Shown piece after piece: positions 43,892-52,761 of a stretch of 64,000 bases of DNA. The translations under genes were made by a program, and so were the position numbers. Every line of letters begins with the position of its first letter. The stretch's first letter is position 1. The stretch comes from Salinisphaera sp052044135 (lineage in GTDB: Bacteria > Pseudomonadota > Gammaproteobacteria > Nevskiales > Salinisphaeraceae). Below the pieces are notes generated by a model. The model searched no databases, was not told the DNA's origin, and was given only the letters and a program-made list of their open reading frames with translations. The stretch is taken from contig NZ_JBQDYF010000019.1 of the NCBI RefSeq assembly GCF_052044135.1, forward strand, positions 1 to 64,000, in the 5' to 3' direction.

Positions 43892-43922
43892 GTCGGATTA
43901 CGGTGCAAGCACCTGATCCGAC
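43892..43922. repeat. REP-like palindrome unit 2
   Basis: GTCGGAT at 43892-43898 pairs with ATCCGAC at 43916-43922, with an inner GGTGC/GCACC stem, giving an almost complete hairpin. It lies 29 bases after unit 1. Confidence 0.5.
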
Positions 43923-44053
43923 CCACGTAAGGATCTGATATTGCGTTTATCACCGGCGGTTGATTTGTCGACACCCTCTGTGCAAAGTTCGGTCAACGGC
44001 CTGACGCCGCGATTGGTCTCGCACCTGAAGCAGCATAGCCTTGATCTTCCTGA

Positions 44054-44106
44054 TTATTTGCATTCATTCGCGTGCATTGGTGGACAAAATGCGCTCTTGT
44101 TCAGTC
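44054..44106 (+). repeat. Diverged dispersed repeat, copy B
   Basis: Direct-orientation match to 746-799 across TTATTTGC, CATTCGCGT, GGACAAAATGC and TTCAGTC, with scattered substitutions and one gap. Non-coding in both places. Confidence 0.5.
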
Positions 44107-44252
44107 CGATGCGTGTCGGGTCTGATCAAGATCGGTTTTGCATGCTGCTACTCAATACCGACCCGGGCGCCACGACGCCAAATCCGCTCCGCGCTGCTTT
44201 TAGCGGCGGCGGGTGGCCGTGAGGGCTGAGTCCACGTGTGGCGTAGGCCCGG

Positions 44253-44714
44253 TCATGTCGTGAAGGTGAACATGACAGCGAGCAGGGCGAGGCCGAACAC
44301 CGAGACCGCGAGCGCAAAGAACGTGGCCAGATAAGGGCCGTGCCGCGCCGGTAGCTTGTAGCTCCGTTCGTAGGCCCAGGCGTAGCGCACAAAGCGGAGA
44401 CCCGTGACCACCGACATCAGTACACCGAAGCTCACCAGCGCCAGGCCGCACCAGCTGGATAGGTCGTTCGAATGGACCAACGAACCGGGTGGCTTGCCCG
44501 GCAGCCGTGAGATCAGCAGGCTGAATCGGTCGATTGCCATGCCAAAGACCATCAGGGCGAGCGCCGTGCGGATCCAGTTCGACAGGGTGCGCTCGGTATT
44601 TTGATAGCAGCGTTCGGCGGACATCCTTGTACGCTGGGCCGACATGGCGACCAGCTGATGCATGAGTCTGATCTGTTCGGGCTGTTGCGGCTGCTCGGGT
44701 GGTTCTTCTGCCAT
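44253..44714 (-). CDS. DUF202 (YidH-like) membrane protein
   Basis: A 153-residue protein with an N-terminal polar region and three hydrophobic segments (about residues 48-66, 87-104 and 130-150). The first segment is preceded by NTERTLSNWIRTALALMVFG, the conserved ER(T/N)xxxWxRTAL pattern of the DUF202/YidH family. Its function is unknown; it may be an inner membrane stress-linked protein. It follows the universal stress protein gene on the same strand after 228 bases. Confidence 0.82.
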   Translation of the reverse strand: MAEEPPEQPQQPEQIRLMHQLVAMSAQRTRMSAERCYQNTERTLSNWIRTALALMVFGMAIDRFSLLISRLPGKPPGSLVHSNDLSSWCGLALVSFGVLMSVVTGLRFVRYAWAYERSYKLPARHGPYLATFFALAVSVFGLALLAVMFTFTT

Positions 44715-44942
44715 GGTCTGAATATTGTAAATGTGGCGATCTCCCCGCTTGGATCACGAGTGTACATCGGAGGCGACACCACGGTCAGGTCTCGATCATG
44801 CGTGCGCAGTGGCGGGATTCGTGCCCGAGGTTCGCGATACAAAGCGCGATCTGACCCCGCGGGCTGCAAGTCCACCTCGCAGAGCCGCCTGTGAAACGGC
44901 GCCGGGCCGCGGCCGGTGCGACGAAGACAGCGGCGCTTCATG

Positions 44943-45383
44943 TCATCTGTGCAATTCGGGGTCGCGTACCACGAGTACCGGGCAATGCGCATGTCCCACC
45001 ACGGATCCGGAAATACTGCCCAAAAACATATCGGCCAGCCTGGGGTCGTGTGCGGCCAATACAACCATGTCGGGATGTGTTCTGTTGATTTCGTCGATCA
45101 AATATCGCGGCATACGCCCGATGAGCACGCTCGTGGCGGAGTCGAGATCGGCCGGGATGTGCTCGGCCGCCACCTCGTCCAGTCGATCCTGAGCGGACTG
45201 ACGCGATTCCTCGGTGGCCCGTACCGCCACATACGGATACATGCCGGCATTAATGTCCGGCAGTACGGTCACCAGGTGCACAAAGGCATCGCGCGCTCTG
45301 GCCCACTGCACAGCATAGGGCAGGGCCATTGCAATGGCATCGGGCTGGGAAAGATCGAGCGGCACGAGTATTTCGCGTGACAT
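44943..45383 (-). CDS. Universal stress protein (UspA family)
   Basis: A 146-residue single-domain Usp. It begins REILVPLDLSQPDAIAMALP and ends with the nucleotide-binding-loop region AAHDPRLADMFLGSISGSVV then HAHCPVLVVRD, where the Gly-x2-Gly-x9-Gly-Ser ATP motif is partly kept (the first Gly pair is replaced by DPR). It may or may not bind ATP. Such proteins support survival during growth arrest or osmotic stress. Ribosome site GGAGA before ATG. It lies downstream of the large phosphoesterase gene on the same strand. Confidence 0.88.
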   Translation of the reverse strand: MSREILVPLDLSQPDAIAMALPYAVQWARARDAFVHLVTVLPDINAGMYPYVAVRATEESRQSAQDRLDEVAAEHIPADLDSATSVLIGRMPRYLIDEINRTHPDMVVLAAHDPRLADMFLGSISGSVVGHAHCPVLVVRDPELHR

Positions 45384-45680
45384 GGCAGTCTCCGTTGCAG
45401 TCGCCGGTGCAAAGACGAAAGGCGATTACGCCTCCCTGTCTGCAGCATGGCGCCGTCTAGGCGTCAGCGCCTTGACACAAGTCAACGAACGGGCCCGGGC
45501 GTTATTCGCGGCTAACGATAGGTGTTATGGGGGCATGCGAGCGGCAGACGGAAACGGTGCCACGCCAAGCACCACAAGCACCTGTCGGCGGCAGGCCGAT
45601 CGCGGCGTGCATCCGTATCAAATCGTAACTTCAAGGCGTGCAATGACAGCCGTGGATGCGCGGCAGCACGCCGATATATC
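45384..45680. other. Intergenic region, no gene seen
   Basis: This gap lies between the Usp start and the phosphoesterase stop. It is expected to hold the Usp promoter. Nothing else is supported. Confidence 0.4.
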
Positions 45681-48600
45681 CTAACCCGGCGCCATTCGGG
45701 CCTGTCCGTCGTCATTTTGATGTCGGGACAGGCACTGTCGCGCCATCCGGCGCCAGTGTGCCTGCAACAAGCGCTGGCGATGCCCGCGCATATCGTCTCC
45801 GTCCCGATCGGGTCGTGGTTTACTGCCCTCGAAACCCCGCCACAGCTCGCGGTTATAGCTTGCGGTATTGAGCTGGTCCTGCACCTTGAAGTCTTGATCG
45901 CGCATCGTCGTCGCCCAGTACGTGGCACTCCGGCGCGACTGCGCAAAACAGTGATCCAGAATGCTCGCCTCGGCCGATGGCGGCTGTGCGTCGCTCGGAG
46001 CCGCGGGCACAGCCGTCTTCGGCAGGGGGAGTGTGGTACGGCGTAAAACGGCAGGCACAACCGCGTGGTAGGTCCAGCGTTTCTGATGAATGTCGAAAAC
46101 CGCCGTCATGGGGGCGGCGAGTTCGTCGTTCAGCCCCATGGGCTGGAAGCCCAGGACATCCTCGATGGTCCGCAGCATGTTCACCGTGGTGTAACGCCGG
46201 GATACCACCGCGCCCTGTTTTACGTACGGACCGACCACGAAGGCCACGCTGCGGTGGGCGCTGACGTGGTCCGCGCCGGATTGCGCGTCGTCCTCGACGA
46301 TGAAGACCAGCGTGTTGTCTTTATACCGACTATGCGCCACCCGCTGGACAAGTCGCGCCACGGCATAGTCGTTATCCGCCACCTGAGTAGCGACGGTATT
46401 CACGCCATCGATGGCGCTGGAAAAATTGCCGGTGTGGTCGCGCATCAACCGAACCTGTATCAGGTTGGGAAGATTGTCGTGGGCCACGTACTGGCTGAAT
46501 TCCCGCGCCCATTCCTGCTCGCGCCAGTAGTCCGGATAACTGTTGTCGAAGCCGCGGAAATACGGGTCGCTATATTTCATCAGGGCCGGCTTGGTCGGGA
46601 AAAACTGGCGAACGCCGGCCGCGTGAGGATGTCGTGCCAGCGGCACGAACGCGGGATTTTTCGGCGATACGTAATAGCGCGACAGGTCGCCGAAAAAGCC
46701 GTAGTTACGAAGTGTCAACCCGGCCTTCAAGGCCTGATTCCAGATATACCCCTGGCCGTTATCGTGGTCGGTATCGGGCCCCGGGCCCTCGAGCGCCGCC
46801 ACATCCACGGCGCCGGGCAGGAGGTTGGGTTTGTCCGGGACCGCGGGATTGAACTGCTGGCGTTTGGCCAGCGTCGCCAACCCGACGTTGACGTTACGGT
46901 TGGTGCCTTCCTGGTCGTAGGTAAAACCGCGGCCGGCATAGTTCATCGGGCCGGTCTTCTCGGTGTAGTCGTTGGTTCGCGCGGCTGTCGACCAGTCCCA
47001 GCCCATGTTGCTGCTTTCGCCGCTGTCGTAGAAATTGTCCAGGTCGACGAACTGGCGGGCCCAGCGGTGGTGGTTGGGCATGTAAGGCGCCAGAAACGCC
47101 AGGCTCGGGTCCCCGTTGCCCTCGGGCAAATCCCCCAGAACCTGATCGTAGGTGCGATTCTCCTTGACCACATAGATCACGTGTCGGATGTGGCGATGCA
47201 GAAACCGCATCACGGCTCGTTCCCGCCCGTAATCTTTCTGGTTCATGAAGTGATCGTTGTAAGCCACCTGGCGGGTGAGGCGGCCCAGCGCCCGTGGGTT
47301 GGGCGTGGGCATTGACAGCAAACCGGCTTTTTCGAGTTGCCAGACATATTCATTGGACCGGTGACAACTGCCGGACGGATGCGTGTTCGGTTTGTGCCCG
47401 CAATGGTCGGCATTGCCCCCGGGGGCGCTTTTGCCGTTGGCAATATACAAATGGCGACCGTCCGCACTCACGTTGACCGACTCGGGATACCACCCGGTGG
47501 GAATAAGCCCGATCACGCGACTCTGCTGATCGTGCGCATCCGTGGCATCTGCATACGATGCGGTGCCCGGGTCGTTCCCGGGTCGCGCGTCAGGCGTGTC
47601 GTCGCCCGGTCGAGCTCGCCGTGTCGGGCCCAACCCCGCGCCGGCCAGTTGAATGACGGCCACCGAATTCATGCCACCGTTGGTCACGAAAAGCCAGTGC
47701 CCGTTGGGCGAGAGCCGTACGCTGTTCGGCCCGGCCCCCTTGAATCCACCGCTGTTCTGGAAAACATGCGGCGGCGCCACCGTGGGAATGCTTTGCACGA
47801 TATGGTCGGTCGCCGTATCGATGACCAGCACGCGATCGCTGTTGTCACTCGCGACATACAGGCGGTTGCCGCTCCGGTTCAGCACCATTTTGTTCGGCTG
47901 GCCCCGTGTTGGAATACGGGCGCGTACCCTCAGCCGCGGGGCATGCCGCGCGATGGCGAGCACGTCCAGCTCGCGGTCACGCTGGCTGCTCACATAAGCC
48001 TTGTCGTTGCCGTCGAACTGCACGGCTACCGGATATTCACCGCCGGGTACGCCGCTCCGGGCCGGGTCGATGATGCCGGGCCGCAGATCCTGCTCCGCGA
48101 CCACCGAACGCGTGGCCAAATCGATCAGGCTGACGGAATCGTTTTCCAGATTGGCGACAAGCAGCCGTGTGCCGTCCGGACTCACCGACAACCCGGCCGC
48201 CATCGGCCGCACCTTGCCCAGTCCGTTGCCCCGGGTATGGCCCAGTTTGATCGGCGCGCCACTCGCCACGTACTGCCCATCCCGAAGCGTGTAAGCGTGA
48301 ATATCGTCATCCACGCCGCCCGACACATAGAACGTCGGCCGTCCGGACTTCGGTTTCGGGTTCCAGGCGATGCCGAGAAAAGTATTGGCGACCTTGATCA
48401 CCTGTGTCTTGCGTGGCATGCCCTGGCTGATGTCGTAGACGAACACGTATTCATCGGAGGCCGAATCGATCCGATGCCCCTTTGCGTCGTCCAGCCGATC
48501 ATAGCCGCTGGTCAGCACCAACAATGTTTGCCCATCGGGGCTGATCGCCGTACTGGCCGCGTGATCGACTCGATAAGCGGGGTGGTCGGCCAAGCCAGGG

Positions 48601-48806
48601 TTGAGCTCATGGAATGCAGCGCCTCGCGCGGCGGTGGGTGTAATGGCGTAGCCGGTCGGCAAATACTGGCCGTGAATGAGGCCATCGTCCGGCGAGCGCG
48701 GGTGCGAAACGTCTTGCACCTGCGCCGTCGCGTAGCCGCAAACGGCCAGTCCGCCGACAAACAACACAGCCCAGCGGGCTGCGCGGGTTTTGCGTCTATA
48801 TTTCAT
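45681..48806 (-). CDS. Beta-propeller (YncE-like) plus alkaline phosphatase-like/phosphoesterase protein
   Basis: A 1041-residue exported protein. A signal peptide (KYRRKTRAARWAVLFVGGLA, then VCGYATAQ) precedes an N-terminal seven-blade YVTN/YncE-type propeller, about residues 45-440, with repeats such as STAISPDGQTLLVLTSGYDR, GLSVSPDGTRLLVANLENDS and MVLNRSGNRLYVASDNSDRV. From about residue 530 to 900 a phosphoesterase domain follows (HIRHVIYVVKENRTYDQVLG, then metal-site-like NTLVFIVEDDAQSGADHVSA and HRSVAFVVGPYVK), as in AcpA/phospholipase C-like hydrolases. The tail is basic with an odd low-complexity end. It may cleave phosphate esters in the periplasm or outside the cell. The start at 48806 is chosen for the signal peptide. 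Confidence 0.85.
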   Translation of the reverse strand: MKYRRKTRAARWAVLFVGGLAVCGYATAQVQDVSHPRSPDDGLIHGQYLPTGYAITPTAARGAAFHELNPGLADHPAYRVDHAASTAISPDGQTLLVLTSGYDRLDDAKGHRIDSASDEYVFVYDISQGMPRKTQVIKVANTFLGIAWNPKPKSGRPTFYVSGGVDDDIHAYTLRDGQYVASGAPIKLGHTRGNGLGKVRPMAAGLSVSPDGTRLLVANLENDSVSLIDLATRSVVAEQDLRPGIIDPARSGVPGGEYPVAVQFDGNDKAYVSSQRDRELDVLAIARHAPRLRVRARIPTRGQPNKMVLNRSGNRLYVASDNSDRVLVIDTATDHIVQSIPTVAPPHVFQNSGGFKGAGPNSVRLSPNGHWLFVTNGGMNSVAVIQLAGAGLGPTRRARPGDDTPDARPGNDPGTASYADATDAHDQQSRVIGLIPTGWYPESVNVSADGRHLYIANGKSAPGGNADHCGHKPNTHPSGSCHRSNEYVWQLEKAGLLSMPTPNPRALGRLTRQVAYNDHFMNQKDYGRERAVMRFLHRHIRHVIYVVKENRTYDQVLGDLPEGNGDPSLAFLAPYMPNHHRWARQFVDLDNFYDSGESSNMGWDWSTAARTNDYTEKTGPMNYAGRGFTYDQEGTNRNVNVGLATLAKRQQFNPAVPDKPNLLPGAVDVAALEGPGPDTDHDNGQGYIWNQALKAGLTLRNYGFFGDLSRYYVSPKNPAFVPLARHPHAAGVRQFFPTKPALMKYSDPYFRGFDNSYPDYWREQEWAREFSQYVAHDNLPNLIQVRLMRDHTGNFSSAIDGVNTVATQVADNDYAVARLVQRVAHSRYKDNTLVFIVEDDAQSGADHVSAHRSVAFVVGPYVKQGAVVSRRYTTVNMLRTIEDVLGFQPMGLNDELAAPMTAVFDIHQKRWTYHAVVPAVLRRTTLPLPKTAVPAAPSDAQPPSAEASILDHCFAQSRRSATYWATTMRDQDFKVQDQLNTASYNRELWRGFEGSKPRPDRDGDDMRGHRQRLLQAHWRRMARQCLSRHQNDDGQARMAPG

Positions 48807-49204
48807 TTGCGAGTGTCCTGCCGGCAACGCGTCTGCAACTGATACCGGAACAGTAATAGCCCGACGTGACGCGGGTGTGATCAGGAAAGAGTGTTTTTCC
48901 CTGAGGACAAAAGCGGGATAGCAGGACCGTAACGATCGGCCGTGGTCTGCCGATATCATGGTGAGTGTTGTGCCGAGCATGTGACGCCGTGCCCGGTATA
49001 GTCGAGGTGACGAGTGGCGACCCTGTCGAAAGCCCCGCGTGCCGCGATCATCATTATTACGGCTATAAAACGCGCATTGAACGACAACGATTACAATACC
49101 GGGCTGCGGCGCACTCGGCAGGCGTCGCCGCAACATATCGAGCAAGGTCGCGAACAAGCCCGGTGCAGAATGCAGGGCTGTCGTGTGAGCAGTGTCCCAA
49201 TCAG
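48807..49204. other. Divergent intergenic region, no gene seen
   Basis: These 398 bases lie between the phosphoesterase and M23 genes, which diverge. Both promoters should lie here. The stretch near 49040-49110 is AT-richer. No small gene or RNA is supported. Confidence 0.4.
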
Positions 49205-50551
49205 ATGATGACGATATTGATGATTAGTATGCGCAGTGGTTTGCTGGCAATCGGTCTGACGCTTCCGGCACTGTTTTCGACCGGTGTATTCGCTACGGTT
49301 TCGGCAAAAACTGCGACGTCCACGGCGCCCGAGCATGACTCGACGTGGCAAACGATCAGGGTTCGCCGCGGCGGTACGCTGTCCGGCGCTTTCGCCAAAG
49401 CCGGGCTCGGCACGCAATCCTGGCGGCATGTGCTCGCGTTGGGCGGGCCCACCCAGTCGTTGACGCGACTGCACCCCGGCGACCTAATCCGGCTGAAAAA
49501 GAACAGCGCCGGCGAACTCACCCATCTGCGCTATCGCATGGGGCGACTCAAGACGCTGAGGGTCGACCGCCGCGGTGGCCGCTTACGCGCCCACATTCAC
49601 AAGATCTCCCTGCATGTAGAGCGCCGCATGGTGGCCGGCACGGTGGGGACATCCTTGTCGGGCTCCCTGGCGGCGGCGGGCGTACCCGCCACGATTGCCA
49701 ATAAACTCAGCCAGGTTTATCGGCCGCGCATGGATTTGTCCCGCCATATTCAGCGCGGCGATCAATTCCGCGTTCTTTACAAGGTGCGCTATGAAGGCGG
49801 CAAACGCCTCGGCCCGGGTTCCTTGCTGGCGGCGCGTTTCACCGTCGGCAAGCGCAAAGTGCGGGTTTTTCGTTTCCGCGAGCCTGATGGCCGGGTGCGC
49901 TATCTGAACGCCGACGGCAAGAGCTACAAGCTGGGGATCTCGCGCCATCCTGTCAATTACACGCGAATCAGCTCACCGTTCATGAAGGAGCGCATGGACC
50001 CGGCGATTCACGTGCTCCAGCCGCATAATGGCACCGACATGGCCGCACCGATCGGCACCCCGGTGCGGGCGGCGGCAAACGGCACGGTCAAATACATCGG
50101 CTGGGCCCGGGGCTATGGCCGCGTGATTTATCTGCGCAATTTCGACGGCTACACCACGCGCTATGCACATCTCCACAGCTTTGCCCATGGTCTGGCCAAA
50201 GGGGACCATGTGAAACAGGGGCAGCGCATTGGAACAGTAGGCAATACCGGCTGGTCGACTGGCCCGCATCTGCTGTTCGAGATCCGCAAGAACGGCGTGC
50301 CGCACAACCCCATGACCATGCCGTTACCCTCCGCTCGACCGTTGACCGGCAAACAGTTGGCCCAATTCAAAAAACGTATTGGCCCGCTTGTCGCGATGGT
50401 CGATCAACCGGTTCATTCGCGCGGATACGCCAGCGTTCTTGGTCAACACAAAGTGTGTTCAAGCCGTATCGTCGGCCCCGCTGGGCAGGCCACAAGCCCG
50501 GGGCGTGCGAGTCGCTCGATCTGTGTCGCCGGCTCGGGCCGATCCAGCTAG
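49205..50551 (+). CDS. LytM/M23-domain protein with degenerate metal motif
   Basis: A 448-residue exported protein. A hydrophobic N-terminal signal (residues 8-32) is followed by an OapA/LysM-like region (about 40-100: WQTIRVRRGGTLSGAFAKAG, LHPGDLIRLKK), a middle domain, and an M23 domain near residues 270-385. The first metal motif HNGTDMAAP and TTRYAHLHSF are present, but the final HxH reads GPHLLFEI, so the second His, a zinc ligand in active enzymes, is Leu. It is therefore likely to be a non-catalytic regulator of amidases, as EnvC and NlpD are, or to be altered. The tail after residue 390 is low-complexity. Several ATGs cluster at 49205-49229. Confidence 0.82.
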   Translation: MMTILMISMRSGLLAIGLTLPALFSTGVFATVSAKTATSTAPEHDSTWQTIRVRRGGTLSGAFAKAGLGTQSWRHVLALGGPTQSLTRLHPGDLIRLKKNSAGELTHLRYRMGRLKTLRVDRRGGRLRAHIHKISLHVERRMVAGTVGTSLSGSLAAAGVPATIANKLSQVYRPRMDLSRHIQRGDQFRVLYKVRYEGGKRLGPGSLLAARFTVGKRKVRVFRFREPDGRVRYLNADGKSYKLGISRHPVNYTRISSPFMKERMDPAIHVLQPHNGTDMAAPIGTPVRAAANGTVKYIGWARGYGRVIYLRNFDGYTTRYAHLHSFAHGLAKGDHVKQGQRIGTVGNTGWSTGPHLLFEIRKNGVPHNPMTMPLPSARPLTGKQLAQFKKRIGPLVAMVDQPVHSRGYASVLGQHKVCSSRIVGPAGQATSPGRASRSICVAGSGRSS

Positions 50552-50711
50552 GAGCGCCTGGGCCGCGCGTTCAGGAGGGGCAGGGCCTGATTTGTGGGGA
50601 ACCCTCCGGGTCGGTTTACGCTCGTGGCATTTGGGCGCCGGCCTTTCGTAATCGGTCCCCAGGGGGCGGGCCAACCATTGGCTTGATGCCCGGTAAGATG
50701 CCGACCCGTGA

Positions 50712-50933
50712 GAATTGGGGGGACGACCACGGTTTCATATGAACCCGATCCGGGGCTGATTGACGAGATTCGGAAAGCGACGAACGGCAACTATGTTGTA
50801 GGCAGCGACCGGTTCGAGGCCGAAGTAGCGGCGGCGCTGGGGCGCCGCGTGAGTCGCGGTAAGCCGGGGCGGCCGAAGAAGGAATCGAGCTAGGCGAGGG
50901 TGTCGGGAACCGTGGTCTGCCCCGGATTGTTCC
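50712..50933 (+). mobile_element. Deletion derivative of the RAYT element
   Basis: This remnant joins the left end AATTGGGG-GACGACCACGGTTT (compare 59845-59867 and 60206-60229) directly to the last 50 or so codons of the transposase (DPGLIDEIRKATNGNYVVGS, then RFEAEVAAALG and GKPGRPKKESS). It ends with AACCGTGGTCTGCCCCGG, matching the right end at 60978-60999. The whole catalytic core is gone. It lies after the M23 gene. Confidence 0.75.
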
Positions 50934-51247
50934 GTGTCCCCGATGGTTCCTCGCGATTGTTCGGGTCAGTCGCGGTGTGTTGGGGCGGGCGAGCAAGGGG
51001 GCGAATAGCGCAGGGTGGCTGGAGGCCATGGTCATCCTCTATTGTGTCGGCCCCTGTTGTTTCTGCACCGACCGAGGCTCGCTTGTTGGCGTAGCGAACT
51101 GGCAGTGAAACACATGATCCCGATCGCACTGGCATCGTTATGACTGGCCAGCGTCAAAAGCGCTGAAAAGTGTCTTCCGGGTTTTGCAAGAACAGAATCC
51201 TACGCCGACTCAATCGACCTCATCATTTCGCTGATTCATCCCGCATT
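50934..51247. other. Intergenic region upstream of RIO kinase
   Basis: Just over 300 bases without a supported gene. It should contain the RIO kinase promoter near its right end. Two GTTCCGTG/GGTTCC-like stretches follow the RAYT remnant. Confidence 0.35.
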
Positions 51248-52105
51248 ATGAAAACACCCAAAGCGCTGCTTCCCTTGTTTCATGACGGCATTATCGATGC
51301 GGTGGTCAGCCGGCTTCAGAGCGGCAAGGAAGCGACGGTTTATATTGTGACCAGCGGTTCAGAAACCCGCTGCGCCAAGGTTTACAAACACGCACAGCAG
51401 CGCAGCTTTCAGAAAGCCGCCGAATATACCGAGGGACGCAAGGCCCGGGGCAGTCGCAATGCGCGTGCTGCCGGCAAGCGTACCCATTACGGACGTAAGG
51501 TCCAGGAAACCGAGTGGAAAAACGCCGAGGTTGATGCCTTGTACAAGCTGTACGGTGCGGACGTTCGCGTCCCGAAACCGTTTGGCGTGTTCGACGGGGT
51601 GCTGCTGATGGAGCTCGTACTCGATTCGGACGGGCGTCCGGCGCCCAGGCTTGGCGAAGTCGAGATGACGCCCACGCAAGCGGTCGAATGGCACACGTTC
51701 ATGATCCGGCAAATCGTGCGCATGCTCTGCGCGGGCCTGATTCACGGCGACTTGTCGGAATACAACGTGCTCATCGGCCCGGACGGCCCGGTTATTATCG
51801 ACTTGCCGCAGGCCGTGGACGCAGCCGGCAATAACAATGCTTTTCGCATGCTTGCTCGGGATGTGAACAACCTACGCGCCACGTTCGGCAAGGTCGCGCC
51901 CGAGTTGCTGGAAACCGAATATGCACTCGAGATCTGGGGTTTGTACGAGGCGGCGGAACTCGCGCCGGACACGCCGCTGACCGGGCTATTCACGCGCGAC
52001 GAGACGGCAGCCGACGTGGGCGCGGTTCTGGATCAGATCGAAGAAGCGCGGCGCGAAGCCGAAGCGCGCCAGCGTGGGCGCGAGCAGGCGCAGGACGATT
52101 CCTAG
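51248..52105 (+). CDS. RIO-family serine kinase
   Basis: A 285-residue atypical kinase. The nucleotide loop is LQSGKEATVYIVTSG near residue 22, the ATP lysine lies in TRCAKVYKHAQQRSF near 44, the catalytic loop is LIHGDLSEYNVLIGPDG near 165, and the metal motif is VIIDLPQAVD (DLP in place of DFG). This is the bacterial RIO1-type pattern. Eukaryotic and archaeal relatives act in small-subunit ribosome maturation; the bacterial role is not settled. The ATG at 51248 fits the family start MKTPK; the upstream-extended frame is not conserved. It stands alone. Confidence 0.9.
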   Translation: MKTPKALLPLFHDGIIDAVVSRLQSGKEATVYIVTSGSETRCAKVYKHAQQRSFQKAAEYTEGRKARGSRNARAAGKRTHYGRKVQETEWKNAEVDALYKLYGADVRVPKPFGVFDGVLLMELVLDSDGRPAPRLGEVEMTPTQAVEWHTFMIRQIVRMLCAGLIHGDLSEYNVLIGPDGPVIIDLPQAVDAAGNNNAFRMLARDVNNLRATFGKVAPELLETEYALEIWGLYEAAELAPDTPLTGLFTRDETAADVGAVLDQIEEARREAEARQRGREQAQDDS

Positions 52106-52179
52106 CCTGCATTGCATGTGTTGCCACCTGGGTGGGGGGCACCGAATACCGGAGGGTCAAGGGCACTCGAGAACCTGGA

Positions 52180-52491
52180 TTGAACTATTCAGCTGAAGCT
52201 CGGCGGGCAATCGAACGTATTCAGCGCGAACTGCAATCTTATTGTGTCGACCACGACGCTTTGAAGCGTACCGGCCAGATCGATGCGCAAAGCGCAATGG
52301 CGCGAGCCATCGATTTGCTACGCTCCAGCATGGGCGCCATGGCGCGACAGCGGGCGCTCGATCTGATGAACCATTACACGCGACAAGCGATCGCATTCGG
52401 CAGCGTTAGCAAAGCGGTGGGCGATTTACTGTTCTATGTAGCCTGCGGCTGGACCGGCAAGCGATGCGGCAACACGAACCGGTCAAAGTAG
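52180..52491 (+). CDS. Small hypothetical helical protein
   Basis: A frame of about 100 residues with a regular helical, charged composition (AEARRAIERIQRELQSYCVD near its start, QSAMARAIDLLRSSMGAM in the middle) and a hydrophobic stretch near the end (VGDLLFYVACGW). I recognise no family. A TTG at 52180 is one possible start and a GTG at 52132 another; GGAGGG lies near 52151 and fits neither well. It directly follows the RIO kinase. Its protein-like composition is the main support; it could still be a shadow or remnant. Confidence 0.4.
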   Translation: MNYSAEARRAIERIQRELQSYCVDHDALKRTGQIDAQSAMARAIDLLRSSMGAMARQRALDLMNHYTRQAIAFGSVSKAVGDLLFYVACGWTGKRCGNTNRSK

Positions 52492-52539
52492 TTGACGTCG
52501 GATAGGCCAGCTCAGCCTGACCCAAACCCATGTTATTCC

Positions 52540-52580
52540 CAAGGCCGAAATACCGATGGCATGAATTGAAATTCGACGAG
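52540..52580 (+). mobile_element. Remnant of an IS110-type transposase 3' end
   Basis: CAAGGCCGAAATACCGATGG and the following TTGAAATTC match 58651-58690, the 3' end of the IS110 pseudogene, at most positions by eye. Only about 40 bases remain. Confidence 0.5.
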
Positions 52581-52761
52581 GATCCGAGTCAAATCATGCG
52601 GAGAATGGCTATTAGTGTCATGTCTCGCAAGTAACCTTACACTGCGCGTGGCCCTCAGCGCGTCTGGCCGCGTTGCGAAACCCAGCCGTATGGGGCCCGA
52701 TACGACGGGGTCTCGCGCCTTGCCAGCCACGCCGATGGCTCACGCTCGTTGGATAAGAAAC

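Larger units (their letters stand above)
43564..44252. other. Intergenic region with two REP-like hairpins and a diverged repeat
   Basis: These 689 bases carry no supported gene. They contain two GTCGGA...TCCGAC hairpins (43833-43862 and 43892-43922) and the diverged dispersed repeat at 44054-44106. The stretch 43741-43815 is AT-richer than its surroundings. A 93-codon frame from 43941 crosses the repeat but lacks protein-like character. Confidence 0.45.

Noticed and set aside
47337..48842. A 501-codon plus-strand frame
   Set aside because: Antisense to the propeller half of the large phosphoesterase protein; no protein-like pattern.
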